A stretch of 38,025 nucleotides of DNA from Flavobacteriales bacterium (GCA_004213995.1 SGZJ01000014.1:1-38025); one strand, 5' to 3'; shown: positions 8,118 through 18,245, counted from the stretch's first letter. The notes: generated by a model from the sequence alone, not told the origin. A program made the numbers and translations.

Positions 8118-10406
8118 ATGGATAATATTTATTTATTAATGATTGTTGCTTTAGCTGTTTTAGCTGTTGCAGATTTAGTGGTTGGTGTTAGTAACGACGC
8201 TGTTAATTTTTTAAACTCAGCAATTGGCTCTAAAGCAATTTCATTTAAGACTATAATGATAGTAGCTAGTATTGGAATAGCCGTTGGAGCTGTGTTCTCT
8301 AGTGGGATGATGGAAGTTGCCAGAAAAGGTATCTTCAACCCTGGTGAATTTATGTTTAGTGAAATTATGATAATCTTTATGGCAGTGATGATTACTGATA
8401 TTTTATTACTAGACTTCTTTAATACGATTGGTATGCCAACCTCAACTACAGTTTCGATTGTTTTTGAATTACTTGGAGCAGCTGTGGCTATGGCATTAAT
8501 AAAAATAGGTGCTGATAGTGGAAGTTTTTCAGATCTTGTCATATATATTAACACCTCCAAAGCAACTCAAATTATATTTGGAATACTGCTCTCGGTCTTT
8601 GTGGCCTTTTCCGTTGGGGCAATAGTACAATGGGTGTCAAGGGTACTTTTATCTTATGATTTTGAAAATAAAGCTGCATGGGTAAGTGCAATTTTTGGTG
8701 GTGTAGCAATTACTGCTATATCTTATTTTATTTTAATGAAAGGTATCAAAGGAACATCATATGCTAAACTTAGTTTTGATGTAATTGGCGGGCTTACTAT
8801 TAAAGATTTTTTAGAAACTAAAGTAACTTCAATAATAGCGGTTAGTTCAGTCTTTTGGTCATTATTTTCTTATGCTCTTATAGTATTTTTTAAGACTAAT
8901 ATTTATAAAATTATTATACTAATTGGGACATTCGCTCTTGCTCTAGCATTTGCTGGAAACGATTTAGTGAATTTTATTGGAGTTCCTATTGCTGCTTGGC
9001 AATCTTATGAAGCATGGGTTGCTTCAGGTGTTGCTGCGAATGAGTTTAGTATGGAAGTTTTATCCTCAAAGGTACCCACTCCTAATGCATTATTATTTGC
9101 AGCAGGATTAGTCATGGTTGTAACTCTATGGTTTTCTAAAAAAGCTCAACGTGTTGTAAAAACAGAACTTGATTTAGCTAAACAAGGAGATACAAGAGAG
9201 AGGTTTAATCCAAACTTTCTTTCTAGATTTTTAGTTAGATTCGCAAGTAAGTCGTCTTTATTAATTGATAAGGTAACTCCAAAACCAGTTAATGATTTTA
9301 TAGAAAAACAATTTGTTGAAAAAAGTGGTGTATTATCAGCGACTATCACTGATGAAGATAAGCCTGCCTTTGATTTAGTCAGAGCATCTGTGAATTTGAT
9401 GGTTGCAGGGATTTTAATTTCAATAGCTACTTCTTATAAATTACCTCTTTCTACCACATATGTTACATTTATGGTAGCAATGGGTACTTCACTGGCTGAT
9501 AGAGCGTGGGGAAGTGAAAGCGCAGTTTATAGAGTTGCCGGCGTATTAAATGTAATTGCAGGTTGGTTCGGTACAGCACTAATCGCATTTACAGCAGCTG
9601 GAACAATTGCTTATTTAATTAATTTCAGTGTAGGAGTTATTCCAGTGCTATTATTAATAATAATAACTATAGGAGTTAAAAATTATTTAAAAGGTAATAA
9701 TGCATCTGAAACTAATGATGAAGAAAACTTATCAATAGACGAAAGTAGTTCATTGCAAGGAGTTATTTTTGAGAGCTCAAAAAATATATCTAAGGTAATG
9801 AAGAGAGGAGAAAAAGTATACACTAATGCAATAGAAGGACTCTCAAAACAAGATTTAGATTTATTAAAGAAGAATAAAAAACAGACCTCTAAGCTTTCTA
9901 AAGATGTAGATGAATTAAGAGACAATTTATTCTATTTTATTAAAAATTTAGATGAGTCTAGCTTGAATGCAAGTAATTTTTATATTAATCTCCTTGGACA
10001 TCTTCAAGATGTTACACAGTCTTTAGAATATATAAATAAGGCTAGTTACAAGCATGTCAATAACAATCACAGTAAGCTTAAGTTGAGTCAAATTAGAGAA
10101 TTAATTGAAGTTAACTCAAGTGTTAGCGAATTGTTTATGGAAGTAAATGAATTATATAAAAACAAATCTTTTAATAAAATTAAATCTGTCATAAAGAAAA
10201 AAGACGGTATTAATAAATTAGTTCAAGATAAGATTTTAGCTCAGGTAGCTAGAACAAGAAGTGAGGAAAAAAGTCCAAAGAATACAACCTTATACTTTGG
10301 GGTTTTACAAGAAACTAAAGATTTATTAAATGCAGTAATGAATTTATTATCTGACTATAATGAGTCTCATGATTCATCGGTTGAGCCAGCAAAACTGGAT
10401 AGATAA
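8118..10406 (+). CDS. pit: Inorganic phosphate transporter, Pit family, with C-terminal PhoU-like helical domain
   Basis: A low-affinity phosphate:cation symporter of the inner membrane. Both halves of the inverted repeat carry the family signature: VSNDAVNFLNSAIGSKA near residue 25 and AGNDLVNFIGVPIAAW near residue 275. Hydrophobic helices fill residues 1-520 or so. The remaining 220 residues are charged and helical, with heptad-like spacing (KRGEKVYTNAIEGLSKQDLD, LRDNLFYFIKNLDES), resembling a fused PhoU/DUF47 domain. At 762 residues the protein is far longer than E. coli PitA (about 500), and this extended form is common in Bacteroidota. It follows the porin by 11 bp and ends at a bidirectional terminator. 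The tail probably senses or gates transport, which is inference from PhoU function. Confidence 0.94.
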   Translation: MDNIYLLMIVALAVLAVADLVVGVSNDAVNFLNSAIGSKAISFKTIMIVASIGIAVGAVFSSGMMEVARKGIFNPGEFMFSEIMIIFMAVMITDILLLDFFNTIGMPTSTTVSIVFELLGAAVAMALIKIGADSGSFSDLVIYINTSKATQIIFGILLSVFVAFSVGAIVQWVSRVLLSYDFENKAAWVSAIFGGVAITAISYFILMKGIKGTSYAKLSFDVIGGLTIKDFLETKVTSIIAVSSVFWSLFSYALIVFFKTNIYKIIILIGTFALALAFAGNDLVNFIGVPIAAWQSYEAWVASGVAANEFSMEVLSSKVPTPNALLFAAGLVMVVTLWFSKKAQRVVKTELDLAKQGDTRERFNPNFLSRFLVRFASKSSLLIDKVTPKPVNDFIEKQFVEKSGVLSATITDEDKPAFDLVRASVNLMVAGILISIATSYKLPLSTTYVTFMVAMGTSLADRAWGSESAVYRVAGVLNVIAGWFGTALIAFTAAGTIAYLINFSVGVIPVLLLIIITIGVKNYLKGNNASETNDEENLSIDESSSLQGVIFESSKNISKVMKRGEKVYTNAIEGLSKQDLDLLKKNKKQTSKLSKDVDELRDNLFYFIKNLDESSLNASNFYINLLGHLQDVTQSLEYINKASYKHVNNNHSKLKLSQIRELIEVNSSVSELFMEVNELYKNKSFNKIKSVIKKKDGINKLVQDKILAQVARTRSEEKSPKNTTLYFGVLQETKDLLNAVMNLLSDYNESHDSSVEPAKLDR

Positions 10407-10434
10407 TAATTCATATAACTTGAAGTTTTGTTCA

Positions 10435-10472
10435 TAAAAAAAGCTCCTAATTAAATTAGGAGCTTTTTTTTA
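10435..10472. terminator. Bidirectional terminator between pit and nrdA
   Basis: AAAAAAGCTCCTAAT pairs with ATTAGGAGCTTTTTT around a loop of two to four bases. The A tract on the left and T tract on the right make it work on both strands, serving the convergent pit and nrdA genes. Confidence 0.88.
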
Positions 10473-10489
10473 TTTATGTATATCTATAT

Positions 10490-12991
10490 TTAAGACCCAC
10501 ACATTAAACAATCATCGCCTTGACCTTCTTTGGATTGTGCAATTAATTGTTTCATTTCCTCATCACTCATAGGTTCAACAACAACATCTTTTGTCTCAGC
10601 AAATTTTTGAGCTGTTTTAGCCGCAGCTTTCTTTTTACTTGCAACAACTTCTGGCTTTACCTCTACTGCTGGTTCAACAACTTCTTGTTTGACTTTAACT
10701 TCTTTTTTTGGCTCTGAATCAGATTTAGAGTCTAAAGTAAATTTAATTGCGTCAACAGCACTTTTAGTTCTTAGGTAATACATTCCTGTTTTAAGGCCGC
10801 TCTTCCAAGCATAAAAATGCATAGACGTTAATTTAGCCATCGTAGCTCCTTCTAAGAATAAATTTAAGGACTGAGATTGATCGATGAAGTAGCCTCTTTG
10901 TTTAGACATATCAATGATATCTTTCATACTTAATTCCCAAACAGTTCTGTAAAGTTCCTTGATATCATCAGGGATTGTGTCAATATTTTGAATAGAGCCA
11001 TTTGCTCTCATAATATCTTGTTTTAAGCCCTCGTCCCAAAGACCTAGGCTTACTAAATCTTCTAAAAGATGCTTATTAACAATAATAAATTCTCCAGACA
11101 ATACACGTCTTGTATATATGTTTGAAGTATATGGCTCAAAGCATTCATTATTACCTAATATTTGAGATGTACTGGCTGTAGGCATTGGCGCTACTAGTAA
11201 AGAATTTCTTACTCCGTTTTTAAGTACTTTTTTTCTTAAACCAGCCCAGTCCCAATTTCCACTAAGTTCTTTTTCATCAACACCCCATAAATTATGTTGG
11301 AATTCACCTTTACTAATAGGAGAGCCTTTATAAGTCTGGTATGGACCATCATTTTTAGCTTCTTCCATAGATGCTTCTACTGCGGCAAAATACAATGTTT
11401 CAAAAATATCTTGATTTAATTTTTTAGCAGCGTCACTAGTAAATGGTAGCCTTAGTAAAATAAAGGCATCTGCTAAACCTTGAACACCTAAACCAATTGG
11501 TCTGTGTCTAAAGTTTGAGTTTTCTGCTTCTTTTACAGGATAGTAATTTCTGTCAATGACTCTGTTTAAATTTTTAGTTACTCTTTTTGTAATTCTATAT
11601 AATTCTTGATGGTCGAACTCTCCATCTTTTATAAACATAGGTAGAGCGATTGAAGCTAGATTACAAACTGCAATTTCATCGGGTGAGGTATATTCTAAAA
11701 TTTCTGTACAAAGATTAGAAGATCTAATAGTTCCTAAGTTTTGTTGATTAGATTTTACATTTGCAGCGTCTTTGTATAACATGTAAGGAGTTCCTGTTTC
11801 AATTTGAGACTCAAGGATTTTTTCCCAAAGTTCTCTAGCCTTAATTGTTTTTCTTCCCTTACCTTCTTTTTCATATTTTAAATACATTTTATCAAAAGCA
11901 TCAGCATGAACATCGCATAGTCCTGGACATTCATTAGGACACATAAGAGTCCATTCTCCATTTTCTTGCACTCTTTTCATAAATAAATCTGGCACCCACA
12001 TCGCATAAAAAAGATCCCTAGCTCTCATTTCTTCTTTTCCGTGATTCTTTTTTAAATCTAAAAAATCAAAAATATCAGCATGCCATGGCTCAATGTAAAT
12101 GGCAAAACTTCCTTTTCTTTTTCCTCCACCTTGATCTACATATCTAGCAGTGTCATTGAAAACTTGTAGCATAGGAACAATTCCGTTACTAGTTCCATTA
12201 GTCCCAGCAATATAACTGCCAGTAGCTCTAATATTATGTATAGATAAACCTATACCTCCAGCCGATTGAGATATTTTAGCTGTTTGTTTTAATGTGTCGT
12301 AAATCCCTTCTATACTATCATCTTTCATTGTCAATAAAAAACAAGATGACATTTGAGGTTTAGGAGTCCCTGCATTAAATAATGTTGGGGTTGCGTGAGT
12401 GAAAAACTTTTTTGACATGAGGTCATACGTTTCAATTACAGCCTCCATATCATCTAAATGAATACCGATTGCAACCCTCATTAACATGTGTTGAGGTCTT
12501 TCAGCAATTTCTCCATTTAGTTTTAAAAGATAAGATCTTTCCAAAGTCTTAAATCCAAAGTAATCATATCCGAAATCTCTATTGTAAATAATTGTAGAAT
12601 CTAATAATTCTTTATTGTCAACGATGACTTTATAAACATCATCTGCTAATAAAGGAGCTTTTTTTCCAGTTCTAGGATTAACATATTTGTGAAGGTCTTC
12701 CATCACATCGCTAAAAGATTTTTTCGTGTTTTTGTGAAGATTTGAAACAGATATTCTAGCAGCTAACTTTGCAAAGTCAGGGTGAGCGGTAGTCATAGTA
12801 GCAGAAATTTCTGCAGCTAAATTATCTAACTCGCTAGTTGTTACTCCATCGTAAAGTCCTTCAATAACTCTGGCAGCTACTTTTACTGGATCAACTAAGG
12901 GGTTTAATCCATAGCAAAGTTTTCTTACTCTTGCCGTGATTTTATCAAACATCACAGGCTCTTTTTTACCGTCTCTTTTTAGTACAAACAT
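10490..12991 (-). CDS. nrdA: Ribonucleoside-diphosphate reductase class Ia, alpha subunit
   Basis: It reduces ribonucleoside diphosphates to deoxyribonucleotides with the NrdB radical subunit. The N-terminal ATP-cone occupies residues 1-90 ([22 protein letters not shown]). Active-site cysteines are C217 (MSSCFLL), C428 (NLCTEI, with E430) and C443 (AVCNLAS). The paired radical-transfer tyrosines lie in GMYYLRT. The C-terminus ends in a redox pair C828-x-x-C831 (DDCLMCGS). Before that tail is a Lys/Val/Glu/Ala-rich linker of about 70 residues (from about 755 to 820), which makes the protein longer (833) than E. coli NrdA (761). It lies 102 bp downstream of nrdB on the same strand and ends at the shared terminator with pit. 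No NrdR box was recognised. Confidence 0.97.
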   Translation of the reverse strand: MFVLKRDGKKEPVMFDKITARVRKLCYGLNPLVDPVKVAARVIEGLYDGVTTSELDNLAAEISATMTTAHPDFAKLAARISVSNLHKNTKKSFSDVMEDLHKYVNPRTGKKAPLLADDVYKVIVDNKELLDSTIIYNRDFGYDYFGFKTLERSYLLKLNGEIAERPQHMLMRVAIGIHLDDMEAVIETYDLMSKKFFTHATPTLFNAGTPKPQMSSCFLLTMKDDSIEGIYDTLKQTAKISQSAGGIGLSIHNIRATGSYIAGTNGTSNGIVPMLQVFNDTARYVDQGGGKRKGSFAIYIEPWHADIFDFLDLKKNHGKEEMRARDLFYAMWVPDLFMKRVQENGEWTLMCPNECPGLCDVHADAFDKMYLKYEKEGKGRKTIKARELWEKILESQIETGTPYMLYKDAANVKSNQQNLGTIRSSNLCTEILEYTSPDEIAVCNLASIALPMFIKDGEFDHQELYRITKRVTKNLNRVIDRNYYPVKEAENSNFRHRPIGLGVQGLADAFILLRLPFTSDAAKKLNQDIFETLYFAAVEASMEEAKNDGPYQTYKGSPISKGEFQHNLWGVDEKELSGNWDWAGLRKKVLKNGVRNSLLVAPMPTASTSQILGNNECFEPYTSNIYTRRVLSGEFIIVNKHLLEDLVSLGLWDEGLKQDIMRANGSIQNIDTIPDDIKELYRTVWELSMKDIIDMSKQRGYFIDQSQSLNLFLEGATMAKLTSMHFYAWKSGLKTGMYYLRTKSAVDAIKFTLDSKSDSEPKKEVKVKQEVVEPAVEVKPEVVASKKKAAAKTAQKFAETKDVVVEPMSDEEMKQLIAQSKEGQGDDCLMCGS

Positions 12992-13011
12992 ATTTGTAGC
13001 TCGTTTAATTT

Positions 13012-13030
13012 TTTTGGATTACATCCAAAA
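13012..13030 (-). other. Intercistronic hairpin in the nrdA leader
   Basis: TTTTGGAT (13012-13019) and ATCCAAAA (13023-13030) form a perfect 8-bp stem with a 3-nt loop, 20 nt upstream of the nrdA start. In the nrd transcript the stem is followed by A rather than U, so it is not a terminator on that strand. It may mark mRNA processing or tune the NrdB:NrdA ratio. Confidence 0.4.
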
Positions 13031-13093
13031 GTTAGTTAGTTAATTTTATATAGTTTAATAGAAAATTGGAAAAAAAACTAGTTCTTGATTAGA

Positions 13094-14074
13094 TTAAAAA
13101 TCTGCATCAAAACTAAATTTATCCTTTTCTTCTTCTTTGTTTAAAACTCCTGCTTTTTGATATTCAGAAACTCTTTTTTCAAAGAAGTTTGTCTTGCCCT
13201 GTAATGAAATCATATCCATAAAATCAAATGGATTTGAGGTGTTATATTCCTTCTCACATCCTAATTCTCCAAGTAGTCTGTCTGTCACAAACTCTAAATA
13301 TTGAGACATCAAATTATCATTCATACCAATAAGGCTAATTGGTAAAGATTCTGTAATAAATTCTCTTTCAATATTTAAGGCATCAATCAAGATTTCTCTA
13401 ATTCTTTCTTTAGGAACTTTATTGACCAAATGTTTGTTATGTAAATGCACAGCAAAGTCACAGTGAACGCCCTCATCTCTTGAAATTAATTCATTAGAAA
13501 ATGTTAAACCAGGCATAAGTCCTCGTTTTTTAAGCCAAAAGATCGAGCAAAAGGCACCTGAGAAAAATATCCCTTCCACTGCTGCGAATGCTATTAGTCT
13601 TTCTGCAAAACTTGGAGACTCGATCCACTTGAGGGCCCAATCTGCTTTTTTCTTAATAGCAGGAAATGTTTCAATCGCATTAAATAATTGGTCTTTTTCC
13701 TTTTCGTCTTTAACATAAGTATCAATAAGTAATGAGTAGGTTTCACTATGAATGTTTTCCATCATAATCTGGAATCCGTAGAAGAATTTAGCTTCACTGT
13801 ATTGAACTTCGTTTACAAAATTTTCAGCTAAATTTTCATTAACAATTCCGTCACTTGCAGCAAAAAAAGCTAAAATATGTTTGATAAAATATCTCTCATC
13901 ATCATTTAATTTGTTAGTCCAGTCGGTAAGGTCTTGGTGTAAATCAATCTCTTCTGCTGTCCAAAAACTAGCTTCAGATTTTTTATACCATTCCCATATA
14001 TCGTGATGTTGAATTGGAAATATTACAAACCTTGATTTATTTTCTTCCAAAAGAGGTTCTACTGCATTTGACAT
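13094..14074 (-). CDS. nrdB: Ribonucleoside-diphosphate reductase class Ia, beta (radical) subunit
   Basis: It carries the di-iron centre and tyrosyl radical for NrdA. The metal ligands and radical residue can be placed: D75 (AASDG), E106 and H109 with radical Y113 ([10 protein letters not shown]), E167 (AVEGIFF), and E201 and H204 (RDEGVH). The tyrosine argues for a classical class Ia/Ic-tyrosine type rather than the radical-Phe form. The C-terminus FSFDADF has the aromatic-acidic form that docks on the alpha subunit. At 326 residues it is of usual length for the eukaryote-like Bacteroidota group. It is the first gene of nrdB-nrdA. The 261-bp AT-rich region upstream separates it from DUF3109, and the palindrome TTAACGTTAA (14096-14105) lies just before the gene. 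Confidence 0.97.
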   Translation of the reverse strand: MSNAVEPLLEENKSRFVIFPIQHHDIWEWYKKSEASFWTAEEIDLHQDLTDWTNKLNDDERYFIKHILAFFAASDGIVNENLAENFVNEVQYSEAKFFYGFQIMMENIHSETYSLLIDTYVKDEKEKDQLFNAIETFPAIKKKADWALKWIESPSFAERLIAFAAVEGIFFSGAFCSIFWLKKRGLMPGLTFSNELISRDEGVHCDFAVHLHNKHLVNKVPKERIREILIDALNIEREFITESLPISLIGMNDNLMSQYLEFVTDRLLGELGCEKEYNTSNPFDFMDMISLQGKTNFFEKRVSEYQKAGVLNKEEEKDKFSFDADF

Positions 14075-14127
14075 ACTTATTATTATTTTTAAAAATTAAC
14101 GTTAAATTTAATATAACTTGGGACTAA

Positions 14128-14135
14128 CAAATATT
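14128..14135 (-). promoter_or_regulatory. Possible -7 element of nrdB; rest of the 261-bp intergenic region has no gene
   Basis: On the minus strand AATATTTG is a 7/8 match to TAnnTTTG, with TTTC at about -33 spacing, 54 bp before the nrdB start. The region 14075-14335 is very AT-rich. It also holds a DnaA-box-like TGTGTACAA (8/9 to TGTGnATAA) near 14177 and the palindrome TTAACGTTAA. No ORF is seen in it. Confidence 0.3.
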
Positions 14136-14335
14136 CAAAATTTTTATCGAAAATGAAAGTCATGTTTATTAACATTGTGTACAAGTTTTTAACAAAACAA
14201 GATTTTTTAAAAAAAATAAATAGGACAAAAGTTAATTTTTAAAATACTGATTATTAGTGATTTAAGAACAAATAAAAAAAATGTCTATCAAGAGATAAAA
14301 AATTAAAATCAAAAACATCAAAAAAAAATTAGACT

Positions 14336-14905
14336 CTATTTTTTAAAATCTTTTGCGGCTAATTCTAATTCTAGGTACCAGTCTTTTCCAAATTTTCTAA
14401 TAAGTGCCTCTTTTACAAATTTGTAGACTGGAACTTGAAGCTCTTTGCCCAAAATACACGCATCACTACAAATAGACCATTTATCATAATTTACCGAAAT
14501 AAACTCACTAAAATCTTTAGTTCTAACTGGGTACAAATGACATGATATTGGTTTTTTCCAAGAAATAAGCCCTTCACTGTAAGCTTTTTCAAAGCTACAT
14601 TGAGGTACTTTATTTTCATTTAAAATTAAATAAACACACTCTCTTCCTCCAACTAATGGAGTTTCAAAGTCTCCGGAAGGTGTGGTAATAAATTGCCCTT
14701 GTTTATTGATTTCATCAATAGATTTGGAGCTTAGGTATCGCTTTACAATAGGCAAAAACTTTTTTATTTGTTCTAATTCATTGGCCTCTAAAGGTGCTCC
14801 TGCATTACCCTCAATACAGCATGCCCCTTTGCATGCGCTAAGGTTACAAACAAAATCATTTTCAATAATAGACTCCGATACAAGAGTGTTTTTAATTTGA
14901 AACAT
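14336..14905 (-). CDS. DUF3109 family protein (Cys-cluster)
   Basis: Function unknown. The family is common in Bacteroidota and related to the YkgJ-type cysteine-cluster proteins that bind zinc or an iron-sulfur cluster. The cysteines are CNLSACKGACC near the N-terminus, ECVYL and QCSFEKA in the middle, CHLYPVR, and CSDAC near the end, the usual pattern. The open frame runs up to 14944, but its first 13 codons (IIFIFFYIYIW) are hydrophobic and atypical. The ATG at 14905, giving MFQIKNTLVSE, fits the family and yields 189 residues. It diverges from the MarC gene, leaving 86 bp for both promoters. Confidence 0.85.
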   Translation of the reverse strand: MFQIKNTLVSESIIENDFVCNLSACKGACCIEGNAGAPLEANELEQIKKFLPIVKRYLSSKSIDEINKQGQFITTPSGDFETPLVGGRECVYLILNENKVPQCSFEKAYSEGLISWKKPISCHLYPVRTKDFSEFISVNYDKWSICSDACILGKELQVPVYKFVKEALIRKFGKDWYLELELAAKDFKK

Positions 14906-14991
14906 AGCCCAAATATATATATAAAAAAATATAAAAATAATCATTGTAATTATATATAATTAACTGAAATTTGCACAAAGAATTAAAAAGT

Positions 14992-15570
14992 ATGGATTTA
15001 AATTTCAAAGATATATTTACAGCATTTATGATCTTATTTGCTGTTATTGATATAGTGGGGAATATTCCTATAATTATTGATTTAAGAAAAAAAGTTGGCC
15101 ATATTCAAAGTGAAAAAGCTTCTCTAATCGCAGGGGTAATAATGATATTTTTCTTATTTATTGGAGAGAATATCTTGTCTTTAATTGGTATTGATGTTAA
15201 CTCTTTTGCAGTGGCTGGTTCATTTGTTTTATTTTTTATTGCATTGGAAATGATTTTAGGAATCACATTATATAAAGACGAAGATAACACGACAATGACA
15301 GCATCTGTATTCCCTCTAGCATTTCCATTAATCGCAGGCCCTGGAAGTTTAACAACTCTACTTTCAATTAAGTCAGAATTTTCGACACCAGATATAATTA
15401 TTGCAATTATAGTTAATGTTATTGTGATTTATTTAGTCTTAAAAACATCCGGTAAAATTGAAAAAATAATCGGTAAAAATGGAATACAAATAATAAGAAA
15501 AGTATTTGGTGTAGTTTTACTTGCAATAGCTGTAAAACTATTTATGTCTAATATTAAAGAACTAATTTAA
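14992..15570 (+). CDS. MarC family integral membrane protein
   Basis: A six-helix inner-membrane protein of the MarC (UPF0056) family. Its transported substrate is not established, and the old link to multiple antibiotic resistance is not supported in E. coli. Visible signatures are the first helix (FMILFAVIDIVGNIPIIIDL), the re-entrant motif FPLAFPLIAGPGSLTTLL, and a last helix VFGVVLLAIAVKLFM. A TTG seven codons upstream (14971) extends the frame, but the ATG at 14992 fits the family start and gives 192 residues. A 7/8 -7 element, GAAATTTG (14966-14973), would place transcription start just before it. A 66-codon gene follows after one base, so they are probably cotranscribed. Confidence 0.9.
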   Translation: MDLNFKDIFTAFMILFAVIDIVGNIPIIIDLRKKVGHIQSEKASLIAGVIMIFFLFIGENILSLIGIDVNSFAVAGSFVLFFIALEMILGITLYKDEDNTTMTASVFPLAFPLIAGPGSLTTLLSIKSEFSTPDIIIAIIVNVIVIYLVLKTSGKIEKIIGKNGIQIIRKVFGVVLLAIAVKLFMSNIKELI

Positions 15571-15571
15571 A

Positions 15572-15772
15572 ATGATTAAATCAACCTATGTAATTTCAAT
15601 TATTGCTTTATTAATAGTTATCTATAACTGTACAATTATAGATTGGGAGAGTCCTTTTTCTGGAGATAGTATTGTAGCGCTTATTGCAATAATGTGTGGT
15701 CTTTGCTGTATTTTAGTTATGACTATTTTAAGGACTTCAAAAAAAATTCAAAGGTTATCAGATAAAAACTAG
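15572..15772 (+). CDS. Small membrane protein, two predicted helices
   Basis: Not recognised as a named family. The 66 residues form two hydrophobic segments (about 6-22, YVISIIALLIVIYN, and 34-52, IVALIAIMCGLCCILVMTI), followed by a short basic tail (RTSKKIQRLSDKN) that should face the cytoplasm. Its ATG starts one base after the marC-family stop, a spacing that suggests translational coupling and shared expression. The end overlaps the convergent dCMP deaminase gene by four bases. Confidence 0.65.
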   Translation: MIKSTYVISIIALLIVIYNCTIIDWESPFSGDSIVALIAIMCGLCCILVMTILRTSKKIQRLSDKN

Positions 15773-16194
15773 TCTAAGTTTGATATGTGAGTTATCTCAA
15801 TCCCAGCTTTTTCTAAGAAATCTAATCCAGATGTGTCTTTGTAAGCTTTATTAAATACTACTCTTTTTATTTTAGCTTGATGAATTAGTTTACTACACTC
15901 TTTACATGGAGATAAAGAAATATAAAGAGTTGCTCCGTCAGATGATTGTGTTGAAGAAGCTATTTTAGTTATTGCGTTTGCTTCGGCGTGTAGGACATAC
16001 CACTTAGTGTAGTTTTCATCATCTTCACAGATATTTTCAAATCCAGAGGGTGTACCATTATATCCATCAGAAATAATCATGTTATTTTTAACTATCAAAG
16101 CCCCAACTTTTTTTCGCTTACAGTAAGAAAGTTTACCCCATTCTATGGCCATTTTTAAGTAAGCAATATCATATTTAAGTTTCTTCTCTTCCAC
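15769..16194 (-). CDS. dCMP deaminase (ComEB-like cytidine/deoxycytidylate deaminase)
   Basis: It converts dCMP to dUMP, feeding thymidylate synthesis, in the cytosol. The zinc site is complete: H69 and the catalytic E71 in HAEAN, and C97 and C100 in SPCKECSK. The early motif GYNGTPSGFENICED is the substrate loop typical of dCMP rather than cytidine deaminases. At 141 residues it is of normal length. It lies 8 bp after dsbD on the same strand, so the two are probably one operon, a neighbourhood also met in other Flavobacteria. The 3' end overlaps the small membrane-protein gene by four bases. Confidence 0.93.
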   Translation of the reverse strand: MEEKKLKYDIAYLKMAIEWGKLSYCKRKKVGALIVKNNMIISDGYNGTPSGFENICEDDENYTKWYVLHAEANAITKIASSTQSSDGATLYISLSPCKECSKLIHQAKIKRVVFNKAYKDTSGLDFLEKAGIEITHISNLD

Positions 16195-16202
16195 TAAATA
16201 CT

Positions 16203-18245
16203 TTAATTTAAATTAAATTTAATGCTTTTCGAATTAAAAGATTCCAATCCACATTGCAAAAAAGATAAATAATCTTCCTCATCAGGGGTATAGCCAACTG
16301 GTGAGGTTAATACTTCTTTCCCTTCAGGATTTAAAAGTACATAGTAGGGTTGTGAGTTGGTATTAAAAAACTCTGTTTGAAAATGAGCCCATTTGTGGCC
16401 ATAATTTTTAAGTTTTCTAAATCCATCTCCTGTAGATCTTTTGACAAGAATTTGTTCTTTTTCTGGCAGTGATTTTTTGTCGTCAACATATAAGGAAATT
16501 AACACATAATCATTTCTTATCACATCATCAACTCTCGCTAAAGGCCATATATGTTCTTCCATTTTTCTACAGTTGACACAGGCAAATCCTGTAAAGTCTA
16601 AAAGAATTGGTTTATTAACTTTTACAGCATAATCAATACCGGTTTTTAAATCTTTAAAACAATCTAAATTATTTGGACAATCATTTGGATAAAAAATACT
16701 ATAACCAACTGGTGGTGCTAAACCACTAAGAAGAGACAAGGGTTTAAAAGTTGAAGTTTCAGCATTAAAGCGAAATCCTGAGGCGAGATATATAGAAAAA
16801 CTAAAAGCTAAAACTATGCTACAAATTCTAAAAAACGAAAAGCTTTTTACCTTTTGGTCATGTGGAAATTTGATTATTCCTAATAAATAAAGAGTTAAAC
16901 AAGCTGAAATAACAAACCATAAAAATAAGAAGACTTCAATTTTCAAAAGACCCCAATGAGCTACTAAATCCGCATTAGATAAAAATTTCAAGGCTAATGC
17001 AAGCTCAACAAACCCAAGTACAACTTTGATTGTATTAAGCCAAGATCCTGACTTTGGTAAATTCAGTAATACTTTAGGGAACATTGCAAATAATGCAAAT
17101 GGCAATCCTAAAGCTACACCAAAACCACCCATTCCTGCAGTTAATTGCCAAGCTCCCCCGTCGCTTGTTATGGAACTTGCAAGAAGCGATCCTAAAATTG
17201 GACCGGTACAAGAAAAAGAAACAACCGCAAGAGTTAAAGCCATAAAAAAGACTCCTAAAACTCCTCCAAAGGTTTCACCTTTAGTTGATTTATCTACCCA
17301 GCTAGAGGGTAATGTCAGTTCATAATATCCGAAAAATGAAAATGCAAAAAATATAAATATTAAAAAGAAAATGATATTTAAAATAACATTAGTTGATATC
17401 TCATTTAAAATATCAGGATTTACTGAGTCTAGTAAATGAAATGGAACACTTAAAAGCAAGTAAACTAATACGATGAAAAATCCATAAAGTAGTGCGCTGT
17501 AAACACCCTTTTTATCATTTTTTTTAGTGAAAAAACTAACAGTTAGTGGAATCATAGGGAAAACACAAGGGGTAAGTAACGCTAATAATCCTCCAATGAA
17601 TCCAAGGCCAAAAATACTAAATAGTGTTTTACTTTTTTCAGAACTTGATTCCGATACCTCAGTGTTACAATTATTTGTAGAAGAAACTACTTCTTGAGGC
17701 TCATATCCATATAATAAAATATTTGGGTCTTGCACTAATTTAGAATTTGAATTAGTGTTTAAATCATCATTTTTTGAACTATTTATAGCACCAAACTCAA
17801 AACGAAAATCAATATCTGTAGGTGGTAAGCAGCGTGTGTCATCACAAGTCATGAATGTCAAGTATCCAGATACTGAAGTCTCTATGTCTTTAATAATAAC
17901 TTTTTGAGTGAATTTTGCCTCAGAGTAAAACTTTGAAACTACTATACCAAAAACTGGATCTTGCTCGGTAACTCTATTATTCTCATCTTCAATTACACTT
18001 TCTACAAATTGAACTTTTGAGTTTTCATCAAATTCAAATGTTGTTGGAACTGGGCCTAAACCATCAATAAATTGAGAATATACTGACCACTTATCGTCAA
18101 TATCTGCTGTGAAAACAAGTTCGTATTCAGTATCAGTTATTTTAACTGTTTCAAACTCCCAGCTTACAGGTTCTAAAATTTGAGCATTAGAACTAAAGCT
18201 TAAAAAAACAATAAACAGATATATGCTTCTAAGAAAAAATCTCAT
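16203..18245 (-). CDS. dsbD: Thiol:disulfide interchange protein DsbD
   Basis: It moves reducing power from cytosolic thioredoxin across the inner membrane to periplasmic thiols. After a signal peptide (to about residue 21, SSNAQ), the three expected parts follow. A periplasmic alpha domain carries C134 and C139 (TCDDTRCLPP). A membrane domain of eight or so helices holds C227 (LTPCVFPMIPLTVSFF) and C346 (SFSCTGPILGSLL). A thioredoxin-like gamma domain has C556-V-N-C559 (GFACVNCRKMEEHIW). All six catalytic cysteines are present over 680 residues, so the enzyme looks complete. It precedes the dCMP deaminase by 8 bp and follows the septoil-knot gene by 71 bp on the same strand. Confidence 0.95.
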   Translation of the reverse strand: MRFFLRSIYLFIVFLSFSSNAQILEPVSWEFETVKITDTEYELVFTADIDDKWSVYSQFIDGLGPVPTTFEFDENSKVQFVESVIEDENNRVTEQDPVFGIVVSKFYSEAKFTQKVIIKDIETSVSGYLTFMTCDDTRCLPPTDIDFRFEFGAINSSKNDDLNTNSNSKLVQDPNILLYGYEPQEVVSSTNNCNTEVSESSSEKSKTLFSIFGLGFIGGLLALLTPCVFPMIPLTVSFFTKKNDKKGVYSALLYGFFIVLVYLLLSVPFHLLDSVNPDILNEISTNVILNIIFFLIFIFFAFSFFGYYELTLPSSWVDKSTKGETFGGVLGVFFMALTLAVVSFSCTGPILGSLLASSITSDGGAWQLTAGMGGFGVALGLPFALFAMFPKVLLNLPKSGSWLNTIKVVLGFVELALALKFLSNADLVAHWGLLKIEVFLFLWFVISACLTLYLLGIIKFPHDQKVKSFSFFRICSIVLAFSFSIYLASGFRFNAETSTFKPLSLLSGLAPPVGYSIFYPNDCPNNLDCFKDLKTGIDYAVKVNKPILLDFTGFACVNCRKMEEHIWPLARVDDVIRNDYVLISLYVDDKKSLPEKEQILVKRSTGDGFRKLKNYGHKWAHFQTEFFNTNSQPYYVLLNPEGKEVLTSPVGYTPDEEDYLSFLQCGLESFNSKSIKFNLN

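Noticed and set aside
8129-8560. 143-codon minus-strand frame over the pit gene
   Set aside because: It mirrors the transmembrane codons of pit, has Ile/Thr/Ala bias and no own start context.
14177-14185. DnaA-box-like TGTGTACAA before nrdB
   Set aside because: A single 8/9 match is too weak in this base composition to call a DnaA site, though nrd control by DnaA is known in other bacteria.
14169-14194. Two TTAACA hexamers upstream of nrdB that look like the Pho-type repeats
   Set aside because: They are 20 bp apart, point away from nrdB, and have no -7 element or ORF at the right distance on their strand.
14906-14944. Thirteen-codon N-terminal extension of the DUF3109 gene
   Set aside because: The added residues are hydrophobic and A/T-driven, and the internal ATG at 14905 gives the normal family start.
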